Below the pieces are notes generated by a model. That model was given only the letters and a program-made list of their open reading frames with translations. It was not told the origin of the DNA and did not search any database. A DNA stretch of 64,000 nucleotides from CBETVX01 sp965539935 (lineage in GTDB: Bacteria; Bacillota; Clostridia; Peptostreptococcales; Caminicellaceae), in NCBI GenBank assembly GCA_965539935.1, contig CBETVX010000004.1:15290-79289 (forward strand), in the 5' to 3' direction. Below are positions 1 to 8,730 of this stretch, piece after piece (positions within the stretch are counted from its first letter, which is position 1; every line of letters begins with the position of its first letter). The position numbers and the translations under genes were made by a program.

Positions 1-46
1 ACTTGTAATCAGCAGGTTGCGGGTTCGAGTCCCATCGCCAGCTCCA
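1..46 (+). tRNA. tRNA-Thr (anticodon TGT), 3' part only
   Basis: The window opens inside a tRNA. The anticodon loop reads CTTGTAA, giving anticodon TGT (Thr). It is followed by the 3' half of the anticodon stem, a five-base variable loop, a T-arm with the GGTTCGAGTCC core and the acceptor end CGCCAGC-T-CCA with an encoded CCA. The 5' half lies outside the window. The T-stem has one apparent mismatch, so the identity rests mainly on the anticodon loop and the acceptor end. Confidence 0.85.
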
Positions 47-60
47 TTACTTATAAAAAA

Positions 61-97
61 GGGATGTATGACGTGGTAGCATATGTCTCTTTTTTTT
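61..97 (+). terminator. Rho-independent terminator after tRNA
   Basis: GGGATGTATG pairs with CATATGTCTC (10 bp including G-U pairs, loop acgtggtag) and is followed by eight T. It sits 15 bp after the tRNA CCA end. Confidence 0.75.
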
Positions 98-167
98 GTG
101 TAAAAAATAGAGAGGAAATATACTCCCTCTCCTTTTAACAAGATTTTTCCCGTCTATAATAATTTTA

Positions 168-752
168 TTATTTTTCAATTTCTCTTTTCTTTGATTTATA
201 ATAAATCTCAAAGCAACGAAAGATAACAATCAATAATTCACATACAATTTTCCATAGGATAAGACCTATAGCAAAGGTAATAATGTAGGGAATAATTAAA
301 TTAACCCATTTATTATAAGTAATAAACCTAAGAATAATAGGGCTGAAGAAGTACCTTCCAAACATATAGGCCCAAAAAGCTACTGCAACAAGGCCTATAT
401 AAAATAGCTTAGTTATGATATTCTCTACAGTCATCTGACCTAATACAAAAAATCCCTTTAGAAAAACCTTGTCTTTATTGAAATTATCAACCAAATTCAT
501 ATTATCAACTAATATTAGAATAAAAATCCATAGAATAGTTAAGATAAAAAACACTAGAATACCATATTTAATTCCTATTGTAGTATTAGGAAAGAATATT
601 TCTACACGGGAATTATTTTCTATACCGTATTTCATTATAGCATTTTTATTGGCTTCATTGATTCCAGTTTTAATTGCAAAATATATAATAGCAATCATTC
701 CTATGTAAAATAGCTTAGATTTTTTTAAAAGATTTAATATTTTTTTAGTCAT
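168..752 (-). CDS. Unrecognised integral membrane protein
   Basis: A 194-residue protein with about four hydrophobic segments (roughly residues 14-28, 65-83, 109-132 and 148-176), separated by short charged loops and ending in a lysine-rich tail. The start has a clear Shine-Dalgarno (AGGGGAG) 5 bp before the ATG. I recognise no family and see no catalytic motif. It stands alone between the tRNA and purA, convergent with the tRNA, so context does not suggest a role. It is most likely a lineage-specific inner-membrane protein. Confidence 0.75.
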   Translation of the reverse strand: MTKKILNLLKKSKLFYIGMIAIIYFAIKTGINEANKNAIMKYGIENNSRVEIFFPNTTIGIKYGILVFFILTILWIFILILVDNMNLVDNFNKDKVFLKGFFVLGQMTVENIITKLFYIGLVAVAFWAYMFGRYFFSPIILRFITYNKWVNLIIPYIITFAIGLILWKIVCELLIVIFRCFEIYYKSKKREIEK

Positions 753-900
753 ACTTTCTCCCCTACTTAAATTTTCTTAAATTTATCTTCCAAAAGATTT
801 ATACCATATATGGCTAAACCACCCATATTGTAGCAATTTTTTAACTTTGTGTCAATGGTTCTCTAGGCTGTATAGGAAAATCACTGGCCTTATAATCCAA

Positions 901-937
901 AAAAATTAAATGCTGGAGTTTTATTACTCCAACATTT
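901..937 (-). terminator. Terminator of purA
   Basis: On the minus strand AAATGTTGGAG pairs with CTCCAGCATTT around an 8-base loop, followed by a T-rich run (AATTTTTTTGG). It lies 19 bp past the purA stop codon. Confidence 0.85.
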
Positions 938-955
938 ATTATAGGGCTAAATTTT

Positions 956-2242
956 CTATCTAAATATTTTATCTCTTACTATAGTCTGACTTCTCTTAGG
1001 TCCTACAGATACAATCTTAATAGGTACTCCTATTAATTCTTCTAATCTTCTTATATATTTTTTAGCATTCTCTGGCAACTGGTCAAAACTTTCAGCACCT
1101 GTTATGTCTTCCTTCCAGCCCTCTATCTCTTCATAAACTGGCTGGCACTGAGATAGGGTCTTAAGACTTGCAGGGAAATTATTAATTACTTTATCCCCTA
1201 TTTTATAGGCTGTACAAATCTTTATCTTATCAAAGCCTGTTAAGACATCCAGTAACATAAGGGCTATGCTTGTCATTCCATTTACCCTTGCAGAGTATTT
1301 TAACATTACTGTATCTATCCATCCACATCTTCTTGCTCTTCCTGTAGTAGTTCCAAACTCATTACCTGCTACCCTTATTCTATCTCCAATTTCATTATTT
1401 AATTCCGTTACAAAGGGACCCTTTCCAACTCTAGTGGTATAGGCCTTTGTAATGCCTAATACTTCATCTATCATATTTGGTCCTATACCTGAACCCACTG
1501 TAAATCCACCAGAAGTAGGATGGGAACTAGTTACATAGGGGTAAGTTCCTAAATCTATGTCCAATAATGTGCCCTGTGCACCTTCAAATAAAACTTTCTT
1601 ATTTTTCTCTATTCCTTCATATACAACAACTGTTGTATCATCTACATAGGGTTTTATTTTTTTAGCATACTCTAAGTATTTTTCAATTATTTCATCTTTA
1701 TTTAAAGGGTCTTTTCCATATATTTTTTCTATTATTTCATTCTTTTTATCTACCTGAGCTGAAACCTTTTGGATAAATACTTCTTCATCTATTAAGTCAC
1801 AAATTCTTATGCCTGATCTTTCAACTTTATCCATATAGCAAGGTCCTATTCCCTTTTTAGTAGTTCCTATTTTCTTGTCTCCCCGTGATTCTTCAGCCAG
1901 TTCATCTAATACCTTATGATACGGGAATATCACATGGGCTCTATCACTTATTCTAATATTTTTGGTACTTAACCCCTCTGCTTCAATTTTTTCTACCTCT
2001 GCAAGAAAACCTTCTGGGTCAAATACTACACCATTTCCAATTACATTAATGGTATCTTCAAATAGTATTCCAGAGGGTATTAGATGAAGGGCATATTTTT
2101 TATCTCCTACCACTACTGTATGACCTGCATTATTTCCGCCTTGTCCCCTTACAACAATATCAGCCTCTGAAGATAAAAAGTCTATAATTTTTCCTTTTCC
2201 TTCATCGCCCCACTGAGAACCTACTATAACAACAGTTGACAT
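956..2242 (-). CDS. purA: Adenylosuccinate synthetase
   Basis: Catalyses GTP-dependent formation of adenylosuccinate from IMP and aspartate, the first committed step from IMP to AMP, in the cytoplasm. The 428-residue length is normal. The N-terminal GTP-binding loop (GSQWGDEGKGK, residues 8-18), the catalytic Asp13 region, the NNAGHT motif at about 38-43, the GAQGTLLDIDLGTYPYVTSS block and the C-terminal SVGPKR motif are all present. It is monocistronic, with its own promoter upstream and a terminator downstream. No purine riboswitch is evident in the short leader. Confidence 0.98.
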   Translation of the reverse strand: MSTVVIVGSQWGDEGKGKIIDFLSSEADIVVRGQGGNNAGHTVVVGDKKYALHLIPSGILFEDTINVIGNGVVFDPEGFLAEVEKIEAEGLSTKNIRISDRAHVIFPYHKVLDELAEESRGDKKIGTTKKGIGPCYMDKVERSGIRICDLIDEEVFIQKVSAQVDKKNEIIEKIYGKDPLNKDEIIEKYLEYAKKIKPYVDDTTVVVYEGIEKNKKVLFEGAQGTLLDIDLGTYPYVTSSHPTSGGFTVGSGIGPNMIDEVLGITKAYTTRVGKGPFVTELNNEIGDRIRVAGNEFGTTTGRARRCGWIDTVMLKYSARVNGMTSIALMLLDVLTGFDKIKICTAYKIGDKVINNFPASLKTLSQCQPVYEEIEGWKEDITGAESFDQLPENAKKYIRRLEELIGVPIKIVSVGPKRSQTIVRDKIFR

Positions 2243-2290
2243 TTAACTACACCATCCTTTATATATCCATAATCCGAACATACACATTCA

Positions 2291-2319
2291 ATGTTATCAA
2301 ATAAACCTATTGTAGTCAA
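2291..2319 (-). promoter_or_regulatory. Predicted sigma-A promoter of purA
   Basis: On the minus strand TTGACT (2314-2319) is followed after 17 bp by TAACAT (2291-2296), about 50 bp before the purA ATG. The box match and spacing are good; transcription itself is inferred. Confidence 0.6.
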
Positions 2320-2392
2320 TTTATTAGCGAATTTTTATATTGTATTTTTAAATAATATTCGTATTATAATCTATCTATATTTTTGACATAAT

Positions 2393-2416
2393 AAGGGCGG
2401 CTATTAAGCCGCCCTT
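2393..2416 (-). terminator. Hairpin terminator after the selenoprotein gene
   Basis: A perfect 9-bp GC-rich stem (AAGGGCGGC / GCCGCCCTT) with a 6-base loop begins 10 bp after the TAA of the DUF1858 selenoprotein gene. The T-run is short on both strands (TTATTAT on the minus strand), so it may be bidirectional. Confidence 0.7.
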
Positions 2417-2426
2417 TTAAACCTAT

Positions 2427-2642
2427 TTAGCTATTTTGTTGTCTTTCTAAATAAGCATTTATATCATTAACTAAAGTATCTGCGTCTATACCATGTACCA
2501 TAGCAGCATCTCCGATGCTTTCCATTGTAGCACCGCCTCAACCAAGACAGTGTAAACCATGTCTCATAAATATTGCTGCAGTAGTTCTATCCATTCTTAA
2601 TACTTCAGCTATGATTGTATCCTTTGTTACTCTATTAGCCAT
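2427..2642 (-). CDS. DUF1858-family selenoprotein (in-frame UGA = Sec35)
   Basis: A 71-residue protein read through one in-frame TGA (2538-2540). It starts with ATG 8 bp after AAGGAGG and ends with TAA before a GC-rich hairpin. Around the TGA it reads MRHGLHCLG-U-GGATMESIGDAA. The window's second DUF1858 protein (58033-58218) reads MRYGMGCLG-C-PSAQMETLEQAA, so Sec replaces the second cysteine of the CxxC pair. Similarity continues on both sides (VHGI/MD.DTL at the end), which excludes a chance stop. A 6-bp hairpin lies 19-33 nt after the UGA, as expected for a bacterial SECIS. The family (hybrid-cluster-protein-associated redox disulfide domain) is thought to act in thiol redox chemistry; its substrate is unknown. 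A conventional gene caller would miss or truncate it. Confidence 0.88.
2505..2540 (-). promoter_or_regulatory. UGA codon with bacterial SECIS-like hairpin (DUF1858 selenoprotein)
   Basis: The UGA occupies 2538-2540. Starting 19 nt downstream, AGCATC pairs perfectly with GATGCT around a GGA loop (2505-2519), placing the loop at +25 to +27 and opening with G. This agrees with the bacterial SECIS position and with the second selenoprotein in the window, whose loop sits at the same distance. Confidence 0.75.
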
Positions 2643-2760
2643 TCTTTTTCCTCCTTGTTCATTAGTTTATATACTATAGGAATAATTTTAAACAGTATAT
2701 TAATCTTATCTATTCCCTTAATTAGTATTTGTAATTATATATAGAAAATATAATCTTAAC

Positions 2761-2790
2761 TTATCCACATTATTCACAGATTTATCAACA
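2761..2790 (+). other. Tandem DnaA-box-like cluster
   Basis: Three nonamers in the same orientation: TTATCCACA (2761-2769), TTATTCACA (2770-2778, directly abutting) and TTATCAACA (2782-2790). They overlap the 3' end of the acetyltransferase gene. The first is the consensus box; the others differ by one base each. Function is not known. Confidence 0.5.
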
Positions 2791-3403
2791 ACTTATCTCT
2801 TTGTATGTGGATATCATATTCTTCCTTTGTTATTTTCATAGCTAAATATACAGTTTTCAGTATACCACTTTCTATTGTAAAATGTCTAGATTTCTCCACA
2901 ATATTATTTTTTGTTTTTGTATTCATACATTGTTCTTCAAACTCACTTATATATTCATCGGTTATTTTAAATCCACATTTTTCATAACATCTAATTGCCC
3001 TTTCATTAAACTTGGCTACCCTTAAGATCATAGTTTTCATTTTCAACTGGTTGAAATATAGGTCTAAAAATGCAGTTAGAGCATCGGTACCATAGCCTTT
3101 TCCTAATATATTGGGATCAAAGACTATCCCTAATTCACTCTCTCTTTTAAAGAATTTTATATCTCTTAAAGATATATATCCTATTAAATCTCCATTCATA
3201 TCATCCACGGCAAAACATTTTTTATTTATCTTTTTAGTTTTGAACTTATACCATATATCTCTTTCTTCCTCAGTTAAGTAAGGGAAATTATAGTGAAGAA
3301 ACTTAGGATCTTTATGTTTTCCCCAATTTATCATTTTATCAATATCTCTTCGCTCTAACTTTCTTATTAAGGTTCTCTCCCCCAATTTAATCAAAATCCC
3401 CAC
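2774..3403 (-). CDS. GNAT acetyltransferase, RimJ/RimL-like
   Basis: A 209-residue GNAT-fold protein expected to transfer acetyl from acetyl-CoA to an amine. The pattern follows the RimJ/RimL branch: an N-terminal LxxR-LERRDID segment, beta-strands with DLIGYISLRDIK, the acetyl-CoA pyrophosphate loop ILGKGYGTDAL (about residues 99-109), then RVAKFNERAIRCYEKCGFK near 130-148. The last 40 residues are an extra tail after the usual fold. Start choice is uncertain: GTG at 3403 has no good Shine-Dalgarno, and TTG at 3394 follows a G-rich stretch. The substrate cannot be inferred. Confidence 0.85.
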   Translation of the reverse strand: MGILIKLGERTLIRKLERRDIDKMINWGKHKDPKFLHYNFPYLTEEERDIWYKFKTKKINKKCFAVDDMNGDLIGYISLRDIKFFKRESELGIVFDPNILGKGYGTDALTAFLDLYFNQLKMKTMILRVAKFNERAIRCYEKCGFKITDEYISEFEEQCMNTKTKNNIVEKSRHFTIESGILKTVYLAMKITKEEYDIHIQRDKLLINL

Positions 3404-3429
3404 CCCAAACTAGATGAATTCTGACTTAA

Positions 3430-4620
3430 TTAAATCTTATCTAATATTTCTTCTGGCTTCAACCCACTATTTATTAAATCACTAATATCCTTCTTTTCAT
3501 TAACTGCTTTTTTCAGAGATATCATTTTTTTAAGGTTTCCAAAGAGTACTCCACCTACTAGCTTTCCATTATCCACAAATAGCTTATGCTTAAAATTATC
3601 ACCCTTTATTACAATATCTTTTTCCACATCATTAACTTTTCCCACAGAAAACATCTTGACACTGCCTATATTAAGCATTGTAGAAGGCTGAGGTAAACTA
3701 TAGGCTCTATTCTTTCCTACCATATTGGCTCCTGCAATCTTTCCTTGATCCATTGCAGCAGACCACAGTCCCATAACTACATTTTCAAATTGTGCCACAT
3801 CTCCAGCAGCATATATATCCTTTATATTTGTTCTCATAAACTTATCCACAATTATCCCCTTATCGGTTTTTATATCTGTGCCTTGTACTATACTTATATT
3901 AGGTCTTACTCCTGTGGAAATTAATACAGCGTCACTTTTTACTTTTGTATTATCCTTTAATCTTATACTACTTACCTCCGTATCTCCTTCTATTTCTTTA
4001 GTTGCGGAGTCCAAATAGAAGTTTAACCCTTCCCTTTCTAGCTTTGATTGTAAATATATTCCTAGTTCCTTGTCAAGCTGCCTTGGAAGTAAATATGGAA
4101 AGAATTCAATAACATTTACTTCTTTATCTAGGTTTTTTAATGCCCATGCAGCTTCTAAACCTAAAAGTCCACCACCAATGACTGAAACTGTTTTGCAACC
4201 CCTTAGATAGCTTTGTATCTCCTTAAGGTCATCTATTGTTCTTAAAGCGAAAACTCCTCCTTTATCAACCCCTAAAACCGGGGGGATAAAAGGATTACTT
4301 CCGTTTGCCAATAGTAGTTTGTCATATTTTATTATTTCTCCTTGTTTTGTAATTACTGCCTTGTTTTTTTCATCAATTTTATCTACTTTAATATTTAATA
4401 GCATGTCAATGTTTTTTTCCTCATACCATTTCTCATCATGTATTAATAATTCGGAAAGTTTAAAATCTAGCTTATTAATATAATGGGACAGTTTTACTCT
4501 ATAATAACTTAAATATTCTTCAGAGCTTATTATTGTTATTTCGCCTTCTTTATCTTCTTTTCTTATTTCCTCAGCAGCTGATAATCCAGCTATTCCATTT
4601 CCAACTATAATATATTTCAT
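3430..4620 (-). CDS. NAD(P)/FAD-dependent oxidoreductase (NirB-N/rubredoxin reductase-like)
   Basis: A flavoprotein of the pyridine nucleotide-disulfide oxidoreductase class II family. It has an N-terminal FAD Rossmann motif (VGNGIAGLSAAEEIR), the ATG-like LLANGSNPFIPP motif, an NADH-binding SVIGGGLLGLEAAWAL motif at about 150-165, the FAD-contacting IYAAGDVAQF segment and a C-terminal domain similar to that after the FAD part of assimilatory nitrite reductase and NADH:rubredoxin reductases. No redox CxxC is seen in the active-site helix. I chose ATG 4620 because GAGGAGG lies 6 bp upstream; a reading from 4641 would put the ribosome site inside the gene. The partner may be rubredoxin or another small carrier, but none is adjacent. 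Confidence 0.85.
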   Translation of the reverse strand: MKYIIVGNGIAGLSAAEEIRKEDKEGEITIISSEEYLSYYRVKLSHYINKLDFKLSELLIHDEKWYEEKNIDMLLNIKVDKIDEKNKAVITKQGEIIKYDKLLLANGSNPFIPPVLGVDKGGVFALRTIDDLKEIQSYLRGCKTVSVIGGGLLGLEAAWALKNLDKEVNVIEFFPYLLPRQLDKELGIYLQSKLEREGLNFYLDSATKEIEGDTEVSSIRLKDNTKVKSDAVLISTGVRPNISIVQGTDIKTDKGIIVDKFMRTNIKDIYAAGDVAQFENVVMGLWSAAMDQGKIAGANMVGKNRAYSLPQPSTMLNIGSVKMFSVGKVNDVEKDIVIKGDNFKHKLFVDNGKLVGGVLFGNLKKMISLKKAVNEKKDISDLINSGLKPEEILDKI

Positions 4621-4723
4621 TTCTTCCTCCTCATTAGTCATATAATTTTGTACTTATTACTTTATAAGTATTTAGGTTTATTTAAATTATATGCATTCAT
4701 TATTAAAATACCCTTATTTTTAC

Positions 4724-4752
4724 AAAAAAAACAGAGTAATAACATACTCTGT
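4724..4752 (-). terminator. Terminator after dnaB
   Basis: ACAGAGTA and TACTCTGT pair around a 6-base loop and are followed on the minus strand by seven T. It lies just past the dnaB stop. Confidence 0.9.
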
Positions 4753-4759
4753 CTTAAAT

Positions 4760-6088
4760 CTAGTCTCTAAACTTTTCAAGATTTGCAAATTTTGTAAACT
4801 GTCCTAACCATGCTAGTTCTATTGTTCCTGTAGCACCATTACGATGCTTTGCTATAATTACCTCCCCAATATTTTTCTTTTCTGAATCCGGGTGGTAATA
4901 TTCATCCCTATATAAAAACATAACTATATCTGCATCCTGTTCTATGGCACCGGATTCCCTTAAATCCGATAGTATAGGTCTATGGTCTGCTCTAAGCTCC
5001 GGGGCACGGGATAACTGAGATAATGCTATTACAGGGCAGTCCATTTCCCTAGCAAGAATTTTTAATGCTCTAGATATGGCTGATATCTCTTGCTGTCTAC
5101 TATCTGCCTTTCCATGGGCAGACATAAGCTGTAGATAGTCAATCATGATTAGATCCAAGCCTTTTTCCATTTTAAGTCTTCTACATTTTGCCCTCATTTC
5201 CATTACGTTAATTCCCGGTGTATCGTCAATATATATTTTAGCTTCAGCTAAGGGGCCCATGGCATTGGCAAGTCTAGGCCATTGTTCTTCCGTCAAATCT
5301 CCATTTCTTATTTTTTGTATTTCTATATGGGATTCTGAACTAAGCATACGTTGAACCAGTTGGTCCTTTGACATTTCAAGACTAAATATGGCTACTGATG
5401 CACCATAACGGATTGCAGCATTTTGACATAAATTAATTGAAAAGGCAGTCTTACCCATGGCAGGTCTTGCAGCAACTAGTATAAGGTCTGATTTCTGTAG
5501 TCCCGATGTTTTTTTATCTAAATCGGTGAATCCTGTTGGAAGACCAGTAACACCACCCTTGTTAGTATATAGTTCTTCTATCCTATCTATTGTCTCAAGT
5601 AGTATTTCCTTTATAGGGGAAAAGCCATCTCTACTTCTCTTTTGAGAAATATCAAAAATATTTTTCTCCGCTATATCTAGTAGGGATTCTGCCTCCTCTG
5701 ATTCATAACCCTTTTCTATTATTTCTGTAGAGGCCTTAATTAAACGTCTTAATAGTGCCTTTTCTTCTACGATTTTTGCATAGTATTTAGCATTTGAGGT
5801 TAAAACACCAGAGGTAGATAAATCAGATAAATATGTTATATCTCCCACGGCTTCTAGGGTACCTCTTTGAGTTAATTCTTCAGATAATGTAACTAAATCT
5901 ACAGGTTCATCCCTATTATATAAATCTATAATGGCCTCATATATTTCTTTATGGGCCTCTTTATAGAAATCATCACCATTAATTATCTCAGTGGCCGTAA
6001 TAATAGCATCCTTGTCTAAAATCATAGCGCCTAAAACAGATTGTTCTGCTTCTAAATTATGTGGAGGTATTCTACCTAAGTAATCCAT
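4760..6088 (-). CDS. dnaB: Replicative DNA helicase
   Basis: The hexameric 5'-3' helicase that unwinds DNA at the fork and interacts with primase. It has an N-terminal DnaB domain (PPHNLEAEQSVLGAM onwards) and a RecA-like C-terminal domain with Walker A (ARPAMGKTAFS), Walker B (DLIMIDYLQLM), the SRQQEISAISRALKILA motif and the SQLSR arginine-finger region. About 442 residues, the usual size. ATG 6088 is favoured: AGGTG lies 6 bp before it, whereas the upstream ATG codons overlap that site. It follows rplI as in other Clostridia, with a hairpin between them. Confidence 0.97.
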   Translation of the reverse strand: MDYLGRIPPHNLEAEQSVLGAMILDKDAIITATEIINGDDFYKEAHKEIYEAIIDLYNRDEPVDLVTLSEELTQRGTLEAVGDITYLSDLSTSGVLTSNAKYYAKIVEEKALLRRLIKASTEIIEKGYESEEAESLLDIAEKNIFDISQKRSRDGFSPIKEILLETIDRIEELYTNKGGVTGLPTGFTDLDKKTSGLQKSDLILVAARPAMGKTAFSINLCQNAAIRYGASVAIFSLEMSKDQLVQRMLSSESHIEIQKIRNGDLTEEQWPRLANAMGPLAEAKIYIDDTPGINVMEMRAKCRRLKMEKGLDLIMIDYLQLMSAHGKADSRQQEISAISRALKILAREMDCPVIALSQLSRAPELRADHRPILSDLRESGAIEQDADIVMFLYRDEYYHPDSEKKNIGEVIIAKHRNGATGTIELAWLGQFTKFANLEKFRD

Positions 6089-6192
6089 CAACATCACCTT
6101 TTCTATATCTTTCAATTACTTATATTATAACATCAAAAGAAGTCAAACTCTATGTCCCTTATTTATTATTTAATAACTACTTAATTGTAATA

Positions 6193-6234
6193 AATAAAAG
6201 TCACCTCAATTTTTAAAAAATATTGAAGTGACTT
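6193..6234 (-). terminator. Terminator between rplI and dnaB
   Basis: On the minus strand AAGTCACTTCAAT pairs with ATTGAGGTGACTT (13 bp with one G-U pair), followed by TTATTT. It ends the rpsF-to-rplI block, although some readthrough into dnaB is possible. Confidence 0.8.
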
Positions 6235-6274
6235 ATTAATAGCATATTGCTTTTATTAACTGGATTTAATAGGT

Positions 6275-6721
6275 TTATTCAGCTGTAACCTCTACTTTAA
6301 GCTTTGCACTTATCTCTGGATACACCTTAATTTCTACAAACTGTGCTCCGAGTTCTTTTATTGGATTATCTAATACTACTTTTCTTTTATCAATCTTTAT
6401 TTTATGCTCTTTTTTTAACTTCTCTGCAATATCCTTTGTTGTAATTGATCCAAAAAGTCTTCCACCTTCGCCTGCCTTAGTTTTAAATTTCAAAGTAGTT
6501 TTTGATATTTTTTCAGCCAGTTCTTTAGCCTTAGAGATTTCTTCTTCCTGCTTTTTCTTTTGAGCTGCTTTTTGATGTTTAAGCTTATTTATATTACCAC
6601 TGGTAGCTTCTTCTGCTAATCCCCTTGGTATCAAGAAATTTCTGGCATGACCATCACTTACCTTTACTATTTCTCCCTTTTTACCAGTTCCTTTAACATC
6701 TTTAATCAAAATAACCTTCAT
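6275..6721 (-). CDS. rplI: 50S ribosomal protein L9
   Basis: Binds 23S rRNA domain V at the base of the L1 stalk. 148 residues with the N-terminal signature MKVILIKDVKGTGKKGEIVKVSDGxARNFL, the lysine-rich connecting helix (about 45-75) and a C-terminal domain with GGRLFGSITTKDIAE. ATG 6721 overlaps the gdpP stop (TGATG), indicating translational coupling. A GTG one codon upstream is less likely. Confidence 0.97.
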   Translation of the reverse strand: MKVILIKDVKGTGKKGEIVKVSDGHARNFLIPRGLAEEATSGNINKLKHQKAAQKKKQEEEISKAKELAEKISKTTLKFKTKAGEGGRLFGSITTKDIAEKLKKEHKIKIDKRKVVLDNPIKELGAQFVEIKVYPEISAKLKVEVTAE

Positions 6722-8709
6722 CACTTTTCACCTTCCTCTAAATATTCCTTAATTGCGTCTATAAGTATTTTTTTTGCTTCTACAAATGTAACATTTTCCA
6801 ATTGGGCACCAGCCACAGTGAGGTGGCCTCCTCCTCCAAGTTTTTCTAAAATTCTTTGGACATTTATATTTCCTAGAGATCTACCACTTATGATTAATTT
6901 CCCTTCATAATTAGTTCCCATTACAAAGGAAGTAGTTATACCCTTTATATTCAACAATTCATCTGCACCTTGGGCAGCAACTAAATGGACATTTTTAGTA
7001 TCCTCTTCACATACAGATATTGCTATACTACCCTCTATTACCTCTGCATTTCTTACTACATTTGCTTTGGCTACAAAGGTACTAAGATCATCTTGGAATA
7101 GCTGTCTTACTTCGGTGGTATCAGCTCCTGCCCTTCTTAGAATCGAAGCAGCTTCAAAGGTTCTAACTCCTGTTTTAAAGGAAAAATTCTTAGTATCCAC
7201 AGCAATACCCGCCAATAGGGCTTCGGCTTCTATTTTTTCAAGAACTAATTTACTTTCCATATATTGAAGTATCTCTGTAACTAACTCCGATGTAGATGAG
7301 GCATAGGGCTCTAAATAGGTAAGAACTGTGTCCTCTATGAATTCCGTTCCTCTCCTATGGTGGTCTATAAGCACTACCCTTTTTGCCATATCTAAAAGCT
7401 CAGGACATTGTGTAAAGCTTGGTCTATGGGTATCGACCACCACAACTAAATCACTTTCATCAAAAATCTCCGTAGCTTCTGTATTATTTATAAAAATATA
7501 TTCTTCATTATCTTTAAATTTTCCATATACATTTTCTATTGATGAGTTTATTTTATCTATTACAACATATGCCTCTTTTCCTCTATTTATAGCAGCTCTA
7601 TAAACACCGATTGCTGCACCAAAACTATCCATATCGGGAACTTTATGTCCCATAATTATGACCTTATTACTTTGGTCAATAACCTGTCTTAAGGCATGGG
7701 CTATAATTCTTGCTTTAACCTTATTTCTCTTTTCAACTGCCTTTGTTTTTCCACCATAAAATTCAAAATTGTCAATTTTTCTTACTACAGCCTGGTCTCC
7801 TCCCCTACCGAGGGCAAGGTCCAAAGCAGTATTGGCATATTCCTCTAAATGGCTTAAGTTTTTCCCATTTACTCCTATACCTATACTTAAAGTAGGAGGT
7901 ATTTTATTACCTACATCAATTTCCCTTATATCATCTAATATAGTAAATTTCTTGGCTTCAAGATTTTCAAGATATCTATTTTCAAATATTACTAAGTATT
8001 TATCATTTTGATATTTCTTTACCAAACCGTTCATTCTAGTGGTCCATAGATTAATCTTTCTATCTATTTCTGCTATAACTAACGGTCTAAGACTTTCTTC
8101 CGTATTCTGCAAAACATCATCATAGTTATCTACTTGGATCACAGCAACATTCGGTCTTTCATCATTATATTTAAACTTGAGATTATAAAAATTTGTATAG
8201 TCTATCCAGTATAGCATTATTATATATCTTTCATCGTGCTTGCTATCTATCTTAACTATATTATGAAGAACCCTATATATTCTATCCTTTATCTTAAACT
8301 CCCTTATCTTTTCTTCTGATAGCAATTTAGATAAATCAAAGGTTGGTATTACCTTTTCGATGTTTTTATTTAGTATATCCTTGTCAGTCAATATATCTGC
8401 GAACTTTGAATTATACCATGAAATGTTTCCATCAAATTCTATTATAGTAAATGGTATGGGTAAATTTAGCAAAGAATATTTTGAAGCAGAATCTATCTCT
8501 GCCGATAGGTTTTCAACATACTTTTTCCACTTTTCCCTACGTATATAATTTGTCTTCCAATTATGATAAATCATATACACGAGTACAGCTATTCCAACAG
8601 CCCCTATATATGGATTAAATATATATACTACTAGGACTAAAATAGCAATAATCCATAGGTATATATTTATATTGGGCATTAATATTTTAAGAAACCTATT
8701 ATTATTCAT
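6721..8709 (-). CDS. gdpP: Cyclic-di-AMP phosphodiesterase
   Basis: Membrane-bound enzyme that hydrolyses c-di-AMP to 5'-pApA and so tunes potassium and osmotic homeostasis. 662 residues: two N-terminal membrane segments (about 15-45), a PAS domain (about 70-170), a degenerate GGDEF domain (about 175-305) and a DHH/DHHA1 module. Metal motifs visible are GHKVPDMDSFGAA, VVDTHRP and IDHHRRG, and the DHHA1 end has GGGGHLTVAGAQ. It overlaps rplI by a few bases and follows the DUF2232 gene by 21 bp, the usual Firmicutes arrangement. Confidence 0.95.
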   Translation of the reverse strand: MNNNRFLKILMPNINIYLWIIAILVLVVYIFNPYIGAVGIAVLVYMIYHNWKTNYIRREKWKKYVENLSAEIDSASKYSLLNLPIPFTIIEFDGNISWYNSKFADILTDKDILNKNIEKVIPTFDLSKLLSEEKIREFKIKDRIYRVLHNIVKIDSKHDERYIIMLYWIDYTNFYNLKFKYNDERPNVAVIQVDNYDDVLQNTEESLRPLVIAEIDRKINLWTTRMNGLVKKYQNDKYLVIFENRYLENLEAKKFTILDDIREIDVGNKIPPTLSIGIGVNGKNLSHLEEYANTALDLALGRGGDQAVVRKIDNFEFYGGKTKAVEKRNKVKARIIAHALRQVIDQSNKVIIMGHKVPDMDSFGAAIGVYRAAINRGKEAYVVIDKINSSIENVYGKFKDNEEYIFINNTEATEIFDESDLVVVVDTHRPSFTQCPELLDMAKRVVLIDHHRRGTEFIEDTVLTYLEPYASSTSELVTEILQYMESKLVLEKIEAEALLAGIAVDTKNFSFKTGVRTFEAASILRRAGADTTEVRQLFQDDLSTFVAKANVVRNAEVIEGSIAISVCEEDTKNVHLVAAQGADELLNIKGITTSFVMGTNYEGKLIISGRSLGNINVQRILEKLGGGGHLTVAGAQLENVTFVEAKKILIDAIKEYLEEGEK

Positions 8710-8730
8710 ATTTACACTCCAAATCTATGA

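Noticed and set aside
2243..2426. Purine or other riboswitch in front of purA
   Set aside because: The leader between the predicted promoter and the ATG is only about 40 bp and contains no recognisable aptamer core.
2427..2642. Two small open frames interrupted by TGA, i.e. a decayed or frameshifted DUF1858 pseudogene
   Set aside because: The reading frame, ribosome site, downstream hairpin and similarity on both sides of the TGA are intact, and the TGA falls exactly at a redox cysteine. Selenocysteine fits far better.
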